Below are positions 26,164-34,320 of a stretch of DNA of 64,000 nt, one piece after another. The DNA is taken from positions 308,748 to 372,747 of the forward strand of contig NZ_FCNY02000010.1 of assembly GCF_001544575.2 (NCBI RefSeq), read 5' to 3'. The notes beneath the pieces were generated by a model. That model had not been told where the DNA came from, searched no databases, and saw nothing but the letters and a program-made list of their open reading frames with translations. The first letter of the stretch is position 1. Each line of letters begins with the position of its first letter. A program made the translations under genes and the position numbers. This stretch comes from Caballeronia cordobensis (GTDB lineage Bacteria > Pseudomonadota > Gammaproteobacteria > Burkholderiales > Burkholderiaceae).

Positions 26164-26783
26164 ACCGCTTCCTCGCCGTGAACACCGACCGCGTTCAGCA
26201 CAACTTCGACAAGTTGGTCGAAGTTGCCCGGCGTCACGGCTTCGATAGGTGAGTGACCACCGAGCGCGTCATTTCGAGACGACAGCGCACGATAGAGCGT
26301 CCATGAGTCAACTGACGCCGCTCGGGTGAGCGCCTCGCGCGTGAATTTAAGCTTCAGCGGATCAAGCTGCCAGTCGGGCAATCGCTGACCCCGACGACCC
26401 ACGTCTAATGAGAGAAGGCGCCGAGGCTGTGCTGACAGATCTTTATAAATCTGTTGGCGCGACTTGTGTGCGAACCGGGCAAACTCCGTCAGCGGAATGT
26501 TCCCGGGTGCATCGTATGCGCGCAACAGCGCTGCGCGTCCGCGCTGCACATCGGTCGCCGACGGCTGCCAAGGGGACTCTGCACGAAGCGCGCGCGCTTT
26601 CGCTCTCAAGTCCGCGGTGGTCTGGAGCGGCGAGGGTGCAGCCTCAGCAAATTTCTCTCGAATCAACGCGTTCAGCTCGGCGATGAAGGCATCCTCGTCA
26701 TCGATGCGTACGGCGCGTTCGAAACGATGAGCGTCTTCAGCGGTGATTTCAGGGAAATCCATGGCGGGCATTGGTTTGGACAT
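26160..26783 (-). CDS. Xre-like antitoxin partner of the RES toxin
   Basis: This 207-aa antitoxin is encoded directly upstream of the RES toxin, with a four-base overlap. The middle part has a helix-turn-helix-like segment (LTEFARFAHKSRQQIYKDL). The C-terminal part (SIEAVTPGNFDQLVEVV) resembles the MbcA/ParS/Xre toxin-binding domain. The start is the ATG at 26783; the frame is open about 70 codons further up but has no start with a ribosome site, and that stretch contains promoter-like repeats instead. It should neutralise the toxin by capping its NAD site and repress its own promoter. The long N-terminal region (about 90 residues) exceeds the family's core. Confidence 0.75.
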   Translation of the reverse strand: MSKPMPAMDFPEITAEDAHRFERAVRIDDEDAFIAELNALIREKFAEAAPSPLQTTADLRAKARALRAESPWQPSATDVQRGRAALLRAYDAPGNIPLTEFARFAHKSRQQIYKDLSAQPRRLLSLDVGRRGQRLPDWQLDPLKLKFTREALTRAASVDSWTLYRALSSRNDALGGHSPIEAVTPGNFDQLVEVVLNAVGVHGEEAV

Positions 26784-26826
26784 GGTTCGGCCTCGTGCGA
26801 GACACAATACCAACACATTGAACGCA

Positions 26827-26853
26827 TTTGTCGCGTTTGTCAACTTTGTCGCC
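26827..26853 (-). repeat. Three tandem 9-bp repeats in the toxin-antitoxin promoter
   Basis: On the plus strand the units are TTTGTCGCG, TTTGTCAAC, TTTGTCGCC, each starting TTTGTC, with no gap. The middle unit read on the minus strand gives TTGACA, a consensus -35, at 26838-26843. They lie 44 bases upstream of the antitoxin start. Spacing and position suit cooperative binding of the antitoxin as autorepressor. Confidence 0.55.
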
Positions 26854-27055
26854 TTTGGTTGGGCTTCCCGGTCACGCAGCGAACCGATTGCACATTGGGC
26901 TTGGCGACGGTGATAAAGGCGACTGGTAACATGGCACGCACGATGGGATTCGCACAGCTCGCTGCTCAAAGGGCAGCTGAACCGGGGCGAACGCAGCAAA
27001 ACGGTTGCTTCATACTCGACGTCATCACAAGTTGGACGCAGAGTATCGGGACCAG

Positions 27056-27307
27056 TCAGGAAACGGCTTCGACCGCGGTAACGGCGCTAGCATTCGCACC
27101 GGTAAGGTCTACGCGCACATTGCCTTCAATGAGACAGGTCCAGTAGCGTTGGCCGCGGCACCAGAGCTTGATGCCATTACGAGCGTCTCGCTCGCTCAGT
27201 TCGAGCGACGCCGCTCGGGCAAGCACGTCCTTAAGAATCCCAAGCTTGAGAGGCACCTTCGGTGCGGGACTGCGCGGAAAGGCGCGCGGGAAGTCGTTGC
27301 AGCGCCG
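27056..27307 (-). pseudogene. Remnant of a ProQ/FinO-family RNA-binding protein
   Basis: The minus-strand frame contains FPRAFPRSPAPKVPLKLGIL, a central helical stretch (RDARNGIKLW) and RVDLTGANASAVT. It matches the ProQ/FinO core (PLKIGI ... Y ... G..RVDLDG) and runs to a natural stop. A TGA at 27308-27310 closes the frame just before the domain, and no ATG is available; the only start-like codon is the GTG at 27256 inside the domain. The usual N-terminal region is missing. It reads as a decayed gene, although expression from a GTG cannot be excluded. Family proteins bind structured RNAs and help small-RNA pairing. Confidence 0.6.
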
Positions 27308-27833
27308 TCACTGCGCGCACCGCTGCGTTAGCGGACGTGCGCGGACGCTTCGGTGGCCGCTTGATTTCTCGGGTGACGATAGCGAGGAACCGTCACGGTC
27401 AACCGCGTTGACCGGCGGAGCACTCTGCGATGGCACAACAATTTGACATAAATCTATTTATCATTTTTATGTAAGCGGCTAGCTAGCTTGTCGTTTCAAC
27501 CGCTTATAACCCGGTTTCCCGTGAAACTATTAAGGGTCCGCCCCGATTTTACATTTTGCTCGACTTCCAGTCGTGCGCGCAGTCAAGCCACCGCTTCATC
27601 CTGAGAAATGTCCGAACCTTCTCTGTTCTATCGACAGGCGCGCCCTTCTCGTTGCCTGCAGCGGTTTGGCAATCATCTTATATCTACCACGTGGTAGCCG
27701 CCGCTACGGGCCACGGTTGAGGTCCGCCTTCGACAGTTGCCCGATGGTAATCCTGGCCGAGGACCAACTCTTTTTGCGCAACTAGAGGCGACGTTTGCCC
27801 AATTTCGTCGAATATTCTGCATCGCAATGGTTG

Positions 27834-27863
27834 CAATGGTGATAATACGAATTATCACCATTG
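27834..27863. repeat. Perfect 30-bp inverted repeat (13-bp arms, 4-bp centre), orphan
   Basis: CAATGGTGATAAT - ACGA - ATTATCACCATTG: both 13-base arms are exactly complementary. It is more AT-rich than the surroundings and includes a GATAAT/ATTATC core reminiscent of metal-regulator operators. No intact gene is within 600 bases on either side. It could be an operator left from a lost gene or a protein-binding site with another role. It has no T-run, so it is not a terminator. Confidence 0.6.
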
Positions 27864-28001
27864 AAAGATGCGGCGAGGGCGCCGACTTTCTCGGTGCAGC
27901 GCTAATGAACCGACAAGCGGTCGCGCTGCGGGCCGCGTGAGTCGCGACGCGCGCAGTTCAACTGGCCCGCATTTGGCTGTCGACCCACCCCGGTCCGAAA
28001 G

Positions 28002-28026
28002 AAAGCGCCGGGAGCCCCGGCGCTTT
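28002..28026. terminator. Hairpin AAAGCGCCGGG/CCCGGCGCTTT
   Basis: An 11-base perfect stem with a three-base AGC loop is flanked by A- and T-rich ends (GAAAG...CTTTGTTC), so it can act as an intrinsic terminator in either direction, though the T-run is short. It stands among gene remnants, with no intact gene directly before it. Confidence 0.5.
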
Positions 28027-28044
28027 GTTCGGCATTTGTTGGTG

Positions 28045-28098
28045 GGTATGCAAGTCATCAGCCCGCGATTGCGACAGCAAATCGCCCGCGCCTTGAAA
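28045..28098 (+). repeat. 54-bp inverted repeat, left copy (exact copy of 30320-30373)
   Basis: This is identical over 54 bases to the reverse complement of 30320-30373, with no homology beyond either edge. It encodes MQVISPRLRQQIARALK on the plus strand, the same residues found inside the membrane protein gene at 30185-31063. The frame continues open for 44 codons after the repeat. It may have arisen by copying of a gene segment. Confidence 0.8.
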
Positions 28099-28269
28099 GG
28101 CGCTCGCGTTCGCGCCTCGTGCAGGGGCTCTCGTAACGGGCGACCGAAGCGGAGGCATCCATTTCTTGAAGGTGGCGCCGGTTCCAAAGTGAATTCGGCA
28201 AGTCATTTCGCGCAGTTCCGCGCATTCGCGTAGCTGCGAACCATAAAAGACGTACGAAGATCAAACAAC

Positions 28270-28443
28270 GCTTACTCGGATCGCTGGCACATCAACGCGA
28301 CGTACCAGTATGCGAGCTTCAAATACGGCAAGTCCGCACTCACGACTGGCAAGTACCAGGGCATGCAGGGCGAGTGGTACGAGCCGGCGTCGACGACGAA
28401 GCAGAATCTCGTGATGGTCGGCCCGAGCTACGTGTGGAGATAG
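28270..28443 (+). pseudogene. C-terminal remnant of an outer-membrane beta-barrel protein
   Basis: The frame reads AYSDRWHINATYQYASFKYG, then a hairpin with Gly-Tyr-Trp, then NLVMVGPSYVWR and stop. Alternating polar/aromatic residues are the look of the last strands of a beta-barrel. No start codon or signal peptide belongs to it, and the frame upstream of 28260 does not continue convincingly. The protein family is not recognised; a porin-like or autotransporter-type barrel is possible. Confidence 0.5.
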
Positions 28444-28504
28444 CGACTGCTTCGTGACGTAGCTGAGGATGCCGGGTGGCCGGCACTATTTGCAAGCCGA
28501 AGCA

Positions 28505-29479
28505 TCAAACGTCCACCGTTTGCGGCGGCTTCCGTCGGAAGGCGCGATAAAGCCATATAGCGGCACCGGTTGATGCGCAAAGCATCAGCAAAACTAGGCC
28601 GATGAAAAAGCTCAGGCCCACCCATGCAGGGAAAGCGTTTTTGCGAGGTGCTACTTTTAGCTGGTTGCGAGATACTGCAAAATCGTGTGTTAGCGCTGTT
28701 TCGGCACGATCTAGCAGCGCATAGTCCGCCACCGTTAGCTCCGTGGGATTGGAGGTTCGGGCTTGAAGTGTCGAGATCATCGAATTGTCTTTGGCGACTG
28801 CGGAGAAATCGATCTTCCTATCTTCGAAAATGACGGCGACTCGCTCATGCGCGTTCCATTCGGCTAAAGCCGTGACCCGGCGACTGAAGAAAATTTGGCG
28901 CAAATCCTTCCACTCTTTCGGGTCGCGCAATAAGGTGAGCACCACTGGGGAGTCAGGGCTTAAGCGAAGGAAATGAGCGGTCACGCTTTGACCGACGTAG
29001 TAGCCGCACGCGGACCCTACGATCGTCGCGACCGCTTTCAACGCGGCCGAGACCGGATTCTTGGCGGCGTAAGCAATTGCCAGGGCGCCTTCACTTTTTA
29101 ACGCCGCCCACCCCGCGCCGACGTCGAAAACTGCGCTCACAACCTTCGTCACCAACCCGCCGCCTGTGAACGTCAGTGCCAGGGCGCTTTTCGTGGTCCA
29201 GAATTCACGGCTTTCTCGTGTTTCGTCCAGATGATGAAGAAGCTCGTCGGTCAAGGGGCTCACAGCCAGATCGCCTTTCTCAAGCCCGTAAGTAAAGCCT
29301 TTTGTCGCGTCGATCGGGTAATAAAGAACGCAGTGGTCGCCTTCTTTGCAAGAGACGTCCATGTGCTCCATCGCGTAGTTAAGTATCGCCCATCTCGATC
29401 GAGTTTTCTCCCATGTGTCGTATCCGCCGAAGGCAACTCCCATCAAAAATACCAGCGCGAGAATCGATACGAATCGCAT
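28505..29479 (-). CDS. Membrane-anchored protein of unknown function (324 aa)
   Basis: An N-terminal hydrophobic segment (VSILALVFLMGVAFGGY) and a C-terminal transmembrane helix (WVGLSFFIGLVLLMLCASTG) bracket a soluble region. That region contains a glycine/alanine-rich hydrophobic part (about 120-175, ending ACGYYVGQSV) and a charged region (about 180-290). The C-terminus is basic (YRAFRRKPP), so the last helix probably leads to the cytoplasm. I chose the ATG at 29479 with an AAGGAGA ribosome site; an upstream start gives an unlikely Cys-rich extension. It shows no domain I recognise. It is near a second unknown membrane protein gene on the same strand. Confidence 0.7.
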   Translation of the reverse strand: MRFVSILALVFLMGVAFGGYDTWEKTRSRWAILNYAMEHMDVSCKEGDHCVLYYPIDATKGFTYGLEKGDLAVSPLTDELLHHLDETRESREFWTTKSALALTFTGGGLVTKVVSAVFDVGAGWAALKSEGALAIAYAAKNPVSAALKAVATIVGSACGYYVGQSVTAHFLRLSPDSPVVLTLLRDPKEWKDLRQIFFSRRVTALAEWNAHERVAVIFEDRKIDFSAVAKDNSMISTLQARTSNPTELTVADYALLDRAETALTHDFAVSRNQLKVAPRKNAFPAWVGLSFFIGLVLLMLCASTGAAIWLYRAFRRKPPQTVDV

Positions 29480-29704
29480 CCGAAGTCTCCTTGCTGATGC
29501 CGGCCGCCGTTTGAGGACGCCTTGGCAGTCGCAACCTGTTTTCAAAGCATAGGAGATGAAAAATCAGAGCGTGAAAATATTGACGAATGCGCTTCGGGCC
29601 TTCGGTCACGCCATTTGTCTGAACGAAAGTTGGGGTGATCCGGGCGTTGCCACGGACTGCCCAGTGCACCTTTCCTCTCGCGTCCGCGATCCACCAAAAG
29701 AAAA

Positions 29705-29733
29705 ACCCGTCAGCCTCGGACAAGCTGACGGGT
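29705..29733 (-). terminator. Strong intrinsic terminator (minus strand)
   Basis: A perfect 10-base stem ACCCGTCAGC/GCTGACGGGT with a nine-base loop is followed, on the minus strand, by TTTTCTTTT. It lies about 40 bases after the stop of the coding remnant ending at 29776 and probably was that gene's terminator. Confidence 0.75.
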
Positions 29734-29775
29734 CGGCTCGGGCACGTGGCGCGCGCGGCGCGGTGACGCAACGTC

Positions 29776-29961
29776 TCAGAGCATGAGGCCGTAGATGTAA
29801 TGCAGACTGGTGATGGGCGCGATTTCGTTCGGCTGTATTCCGTCGATAGCCGGAAGCAGGTTGCTGTTCGCCTCGGTGGCGGGCTCGATGCTCGATCGCA
29901 CGCCGTCCGCGCCGAAGACGCTGCCGAGCGCGTCGCTTACGATCAAACGCCGTAATTCGGA
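29776..29961 (-). pseudogene. C-terminal coding remnant, family unknown
   Basis: A minus-strand frame reads LIVSDALGSVFGADGVRSSI, then IEPATEANSNLLPAIDGIQP and ends ITSLHYIYGLML, immediately followed by a strong terminator. There is no start codon with a ribosome site, and a TAA at about 29962 closes it upstream. The sequence looks coding (ordered amino-acid composition, natural terminator) and so is the end of a deleted gene. I do not recognise the family. Confidence 0.45.
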
Positions 29962-30184
29962 TTACACAATATATTTGACAGGCGGTTAGTCTCACAGGTG
30001 TCCATGTCTTCATTACGGCATGGATTCGCGATCGCTGAAGCGCAACGGAAATCGATGGGGATCGCCGAATGCGCGGAACGCTGCCGCTGTCCAGACATTC
30101 ACTTGCAAAGCGCGCGTAATTTCACTTCGTCGGACGTTCCGTTCGCAGTCTCCGGAACCTATCCGGATGAACTTGAACTGCCAG

Positions 30185-31063
30185 TCAACGCGTGGCCGTT
30201 CCGATGGGCAGAGATGAGGTTACGGCCGGCCCCGGCGCCATTTCCGCCAGACGCCCGCTAAACTGTTGAATGGCCTGTTCTTGCCGCGCCAACTGCGCCA
30301 GTTCCGCGTCAAGGATCAATTTCAAGGCGCGGGCGATTTGCTGTCGCAATCGCGGGCTGATGACTTGCATACCGTCCGAGTCCCAGTCCTTAAGGTCGTA
30401 GGCCGCTGCAGACTCGGTCGAGCCAACCATGACGAAGTAAAGCTCGGGAACGAGACGATTTCCAACGTGATGCATGCGGCCCCAGATGATGAGTTTCGCG
30501 TTCGTCTGCTTAAGGAACCGAATGGCCGCAAGCGTATTTGCCTTCTTCTCCTCATCGGTCATCGTGATCGGCACGTGGATAGCGCGACCAAGCGGCACGC
30601 TGCGAATGCCATGCTGCCTCAGCCACGAAATGTACGAGTCACGCACTTCCTTGTTCGGATCGCCATCAAGATCCGCCACAAGGACTGCTCGATCGTTAGC
30701 GTTCAGAACCGGCAACCTTGGCTCTCGGATCGTCGTTACAACCGTCGAAACGCCAGGCAACGTGATCACAAAATCGCGGTTATTAAAACCAAGCGAAGTT
30801 GCTGCGACGAGCAGCAGTGCTCCCAGCATCAAGCGTCGTGCAGCCTTCTGTCCAAGCGCGCGAACCAGCCAGCGATACAAGTCGTTCAGCAGGTCATCGA
30901 GTTTTGGCGCCGTCGCTTGAGTCCCCGTGGGTGGAAGGCTACTGCCCTGCCTCGAGACTTCTTCCGGCGAGTGGGCGAGACGTTCACCTGGCGAGCTAAA
31001 AACGGCCGGATCGGGTAGCAGAGTGTCGGGCTTCACGGCTGACTTCCTCCAGAAAACCAGCAT
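30185..31063 (-). CDS. Single-span membrane protein of unknown function (292 aa)
   Basis: There is a cytoplasmic N-terminus of about 75 residues, one transmembrane segment (LMLGALLLVAATSLGF, about 79-94) and then a soluble domain. The domain has an alternating alpha/beta look (NDRAVLVADLDGDPNKEVRD, then LIIWGRMHHVGNRLVPELYF). That pattern, a short loop with Asp-Gly-Asp followed by a strand naming a partner, resembles domains that sense nucleotides or small ligands, but no family is recognised. The C-terminal 45 residues form a helix and a Pro/Ser tail. A 54-base piece of the gene (30320-30373) has an exact inverted copy at 28045-28098. The ribosome site is weak. Confidence 0.65.
   Translation of the reverse strand: MLVFWRKSAVKPDTLLPDPAVFSSPGERLAHSPEEVSRQGSSLPPTGTQATAPKLDDLLNDLYRWLVRALGQKAARRLMLGALLLVAATSLGFNNRDFVITLPGVSTVVTTIREPRLPVLNANDRAVLVADLDGDPNKEVRDSYISWLRQHGIRSVPLGRAIHVPITMTDEEKKANTLAAIRFLKQTNAKLIIWGRMHHVGNRLVPELYFVMVGSTESAAAYDLKDWDSDGMQVISPRLRQQIARALKLILDAELAQLARQEQAIQQFSGRLAEMAPGPAVTSSLPIGTATR
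30320..30373 (-). repeat. 54-bp inverted repeat, right copy (inside the membrane protein gene)
   Basis: Exact reverse complement of 28045-28098. Here it encodes MQVISPRLRQQIARALK of the 292-aa protein, after which 44 residues remain before the stop. The two copies face each other across 2.2 kb, so recombination between them would invert that segment. Confidence 0.8.
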
Positions 31064-31879
31064 TCGCCGGATGGGAGGGATTGTCGAGGGTAAACACTTA
31101 AAGCCCCCTTAAACGCCACTTATTGAGACCCAGGTCGGTTTGACACCGTTAGCAGCCACGAAGGCCTACGTTGCAGTGGTTCACTTGCGCGCGCTGCACC
31201 GACGAATGCTGTTGGTGTTCTTTGTTCTTGCTAATGATGTCCAGAGATACCGCTAATGGCCAACCTGCCCGAGACCCGCGCGAGGAAAGGCTGGGAGCGA
31301 GTTTGGAGAATCCCTTTCTGTGTTGCGTCAGCGCGGCAGTCGAGCGAATTGATGCACGCTAATTTTGCTAATGCGCCTGCCACCGTGCCGCGTACTGAAC
31401 GGCGCCGACGTGTCCGCGCCCCGTTGGAAACGTGAATGGCTCGACCCCACTGCGGATCGTTGCCGCGTGCATCAAGTCTGCTGGAGACCGTACCAGTAAG
31501 CATTTTCCGCAAGGCCGGCAACTTCGCCGACGCTCGTCGCGCGATTGGCCGTTATCGAAACCCCGACAAGCGTCGCCAACCCTCCCAGGCTACGCTAGCA
31601 GAATTAATGGTCACATTAGCGCTTCTGTGAACACGATTAGCAGGAAAAGCGAGTTGCAACAGCATTCGCCTTTGCAGGCTCGCGTGCAGCGGTTACGGTT
31701 TCGACGCGTCGTCGGCCACATCCTTTCGGGTCCTTTGCGTCGCCCAGATCTTTACCCCCCGGACAATATAAGAAACCGCCTTGCGTGCCGTTAAACATCG
31801 ATAGAGTTGGTGAGGGCTGCCTTTTATATGAAAGCCCACACCCGTCCCACAACGGCAACAAGAGAGGAAAACGAAAGCC
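31064..31879. other. Gap of about 815 bases without a recognised gene
   Basis: No frame in either strand has a ribosome site and a recognisable product. Near 31500-31630 one plus-strand frame has a slightly coding-like composition (FADARRAIGRYRNPDKRRQP) without a start. The end of the gap, about 31790-31879, probably holds the promoter and leader of the next gene. Confidence 0.4.
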
Positions 31880-32272
31880 GTGTTGAAGCGAAAAGTAGAT
31901 GTTTTTATCGCTGGCGAAGCCTTATTGGCGGCCAAGAAGAAAGTGGTCGACCAGTGCGTTGAGAACGCTAAGTCTGAAGGCTCGAGCTTGACCGGGGCCG
32001 AGAAAAAGGGGGCGGGGCTGTTTTTTGCCTTCGCCAAAACGTGCTACGGGTTCTCTGAGGCCACCACAGCCCAATACCTGCGCGTCTACCAGCGCTTCGT
32101 CGACTCCCGGCATCGGTCCGAGATGGAGGCACTTTTCAATGCGGGGGAGCTCGCGGTTCTCGCTGCCTACTCGGACGACGAACTGACGGAGATCGTGTCG
32201 GCGAAGGCAGCAAACCTCAGTCTTACTCGGGACGGGATCAAACAGCTACTGAAGACCCGCCCAGCAGCTTGA
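31880..32272 (+). CDS. Hypothetical protein (130 aa), all-helical
   Basis: This soluble protein of about 14 kDa starts at a GTG with a purine-rich GAGAGGAAAACG upstream. The sequence is strongly helical (EALLAAKKKVVDQCVENAKS; QYLRVYQRFVDSRHRSEMEA) and ends in KQLLKTRPAA. No family is recognised. It opens a run of five small plus-strand genes (to 34218), none with an obvious enzyme motif. A DNA- or RNA-binding role is possible from the basic C-terminus but is not supported. Confidence 0.6.
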   Translation: MLKRKVDVFIAGEALLAAKKKVVDQCVENAKSEGSSLTGAEKKGAGLFFAFAKTCYGFSEATTAQYLRVYQRFVDSRHRSEMEALFNAGELAVLAAYSDDELTEIVSAKAANLSLTRDGIKQLLKTRPAA

Positions 32273-32426
32273 CGGGGCACTTCGGTACTGACGTCACGAA
32301 AAGCGATCTAACACACGCGCGTCCGCCCGGGCGCCAACTAACGATCTCGAAGTCTGCCCCAATTGCGAACGTACAAGCTGACGTCGGGGGGCGACGATCT
32401 ACTGATTTCTTAATACAGAGGAACAT

Positions 32427-32924
32427 ATGTCGAAACTCGATGGGGCAATTGTTTACGTCGAACTGGAACGCGCCGGAACTGGCCGCGTTGAAATTTACTC
32501 GCGCGAAGCGACGAAGGAAGAGGCGCTGCGCATGTTCGAATCCGCGAGCAACGACAGGCGAGCAATTGAGGACGATCTTGCCTCGCGCGTCGCAGCGGAG
32601 GTCAAGGGCGACCTGCTCTGCGCAGGCTACTTCTTCGTCGAGGGCGGCAAAGACGCACACGAGGATGTGGCGTTCCCGATTTTGCACGCGGTCGCTGCTA
32701 TCAGCGAGCATTTCGGCATCGACGCCGAAACGTTGGAGCGCGCGCTAGAACCCGCGAACGTGGCCGCGCTCAGTTCGGCGAGAGATGCGGAACTGGCTTC
32801 GTTCCTCAATGACCATCCGGAACTTCTAGCCGGTGCCGAAGCAATCCGCGAAAAGCATGGAAACGTGCAAGCTGCGTTGGCTGCGGAATTGGCCATCGAG
32901 TTGCAAGGCGAAGTAAGGCACTAG
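32427..32924 (+). CDS. Hypothetical protein, first member of a tandem paralogue pair (165 aa)
   Basis: This soluble acidic protein has two parts: a short beta-rich start (GAIVYVELERAGTGRVEIYS), and a helical remainder (EEALRMFESASNDRRAIEDD; AISEHFGIDAETLERAL; AIREKHGNVQAALAAELA). It is alignable along its whole length with the protein at 33309-33812, with about half the residues identical by eye. Conserved blocks are GRVEIYSRE, EHFGID and REKH. The ATG at 32427 has a GAGGAAC ribosome site. The function is unknown. Confidence 0.7.
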   Translation: MSKLDGAIVYVELERAGTGRVEIYSREATKEEALRMFESASNDRRAIEDDLASRVAAEVKGDLLCAGYFFVEGGKDAHEDVAFPILHAVAAISEHFGIDAETLERALEPANVAALSSARDAELASFLNDHPELLAGAEAIREKHGNVQAALAAELAIELQGEVRH

Positions 32925-33065
32925 CACGGTGTCGTCCGCCCCTCTGCCAACGCCGTTGCCCTCACGCGGAACCGGGAAATGCGATGCGCTCGTCGAGGGC
33001 TGGGCGACAAGACCCGACGAAGAGGAATATCATCCGCGTTTGAGAGAGCAACGGCTGCTAGTGGG

Positions 33066-33287
33066 ATGAACGAGTACACGATCACTGATATTGAGAACGC
33101 CATCAACTATTGGCGATCGCGGCAGGCGGCGACGGATGACTTCGCTGTCTGCCCAAGAGCAAGAGTACTGGCGGACGTGTATGGAACGATGATCTATCAT
33201 CGACGAGAGCGCGTCGAAGCAAGACACCTGACGGCGGAACAGAATGAAGCGATAGGTCTTGCGCTTGCCCAGCAGGAACTCTTCTGA
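33066..33287 (+). CDS. DUF3717-family small protein
   Basis: This 73-aa protein opens with YTITDIENAINYWRSRQA and continues with CPRARVLADVYGTMIY, the DUF3717 signature found in Burkholderiales. The family function is unknown. I chose the ATG at 33066; the upstream frame (from 32979) has an Arg-rich composition and no ribosome site. It lies between the two tandem paralogues, and the next one starts 21 bases after its stop. Confidence 0.8.
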   Translation: MNEYTITDIENAINYWRSRQAATDDFAVCPRARVLADVYGTMIYHRRERVEARHLTAEQNEAIGLALAQQELF

Positions 33288-33308
33288 TCCCAACGAGAGA
33301 GCGCGAGG

Positions 33309-33812
33309 ATGTCGGTCGATGACAAAGCTTTGGTATGGGTCGATGCGATCGCCGGCGCCGGCCGCGTCGAGATCTATTCGCGAGAGGTATCGAAGGCGGA
33401 CGCGCTGCGCATGTTTGCATCAGCCAGCAGCGACACGCGAGCGTTCGAAGAAGACCTCACCGACTGGGTGGCAACGGAGATCATCGGCGACGTTCTGTAC
33501 GCCGGCTATTTCTGCCCTAAGAGCAAAGGCTTAGACGAGGAAAAGCAAGCGTCTTTCGCGCTCGTACATGCGTGCGAAGCGATCAGCAAGCATTTTGGCA
33601 TTGATGCTGGAGTCCTCGAACACGCCTTGCGGCCAGAGAATCTGGCAGAGTTGGCCGCGGCACGGGATGCAGAGATCGCATCTCTGGTCCATGATGTTCC
33701 AGAACTTACGAAGGACGCCGAGGCCGTGCGAGAAAAGCATGCGTCGGTGCAAGCGGCTCTTGCCGATGAGCTTGCGAAGGCGATCGCTGCCGGCAAAATT
33801 ACGTCCCACTGA
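33309..33812 (+). CDS. Hypothetical protein, second member of the tandem paralogue pair (167 aa)
   Basis: Paralogue of the protein at 32427-32924, sharing GRVEIYSRE, ALRMF.SAS, AGYF, AIS.HFGID, ARDAE and REKH.SVQAAL. The two differ in the loop after AGYF, which is three residues longer here and lysine-rich. The ATG at 33309 has a GCGAGG ribosome site. Duplication with retained open frames suggests both are used. No function can be assigned. Confidence 0.7.
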   Translation: MSVDDKALVWVDAIAGAGRVEIYSREVSKADALRMFASASSDTRAFEEDLTDWVATEIIGDVLYAGYFCPKSKGLDEEKQASFALVHACEAISKHFGIDAGVLEHALRPENLAELAAARDAEIASLVHDVPELTKDAEAVREKHASVQAALADELAKAIAAGKITSH

Positions 33813-33915
33813 GCATCCAAGACGCGCCAGGCGCTGCCTTGACAATCCTGTCGCGTCGGTACTCTAGATAGTGAGCCGAGTGTCCTGACTTGGCCGCTAC
33901 CAATGGAGAAATTGG

Positions 33916-34218
33916 ATGACTTTTCATATCGACCCCTCGTCCATAGCGTTCCTCGAAACCCGACGTGGCATCAACGCGACGGCGACGATCGTGTCCGAAG
34001 AAGGCGTCAAAATCGGGCGAGTCGACGATATCGCCGAGCGAATCGTTGCGGATGTCACGTTTGTATCTGCCGCAGCCCGCTCCGCCTTTATTGAGCAGGC
34101 GCGGCGCGTGAATCCCGTAGTCCTTGGTCGCGCTGACCACAACGACGATGTGTTCGCATCGGAGTTCGCACGAGCGCTGCTCGCCGATGCGGAAAAAATC
34201 CTGCTGTCTCGCCTCTGA
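33916..34218 (+). CDS. Hypothetical protein (100 aa)
   Basis: This small soluble protein begins TFHIDPSSIAFLETRRGINA, continues with an alternating strand pattern and ends in a helix (FARALLADAEKILLSRL). The middle reads ERIVADVTFVSAAARSAFIE. The ATG at 33916 has a GGAGA ribosome site six bases upstream. No family is recognised. It is the last of the plus-strand small genes before the flgM-like gene on the minus strand. Confidence 0.6.
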   Translation: MTFHIDPSSIAFLETRRGINATATIVSEEGVKIGRVDDIAERIVADVTFVSAAARSAFIEQARRVNPVVLGRADHNDDVFASEFARALLADAEKILLSRL

Positions 34219-34320
34219 CGGTTACGCAGCTCGGTCACGTCTGCACCGGACTCCCCGCACATCCATCACGTTACCGCGTCTGGGTCACACGTCGGCCCCA
34301 AAAGACGCCGGCCCATTTCT

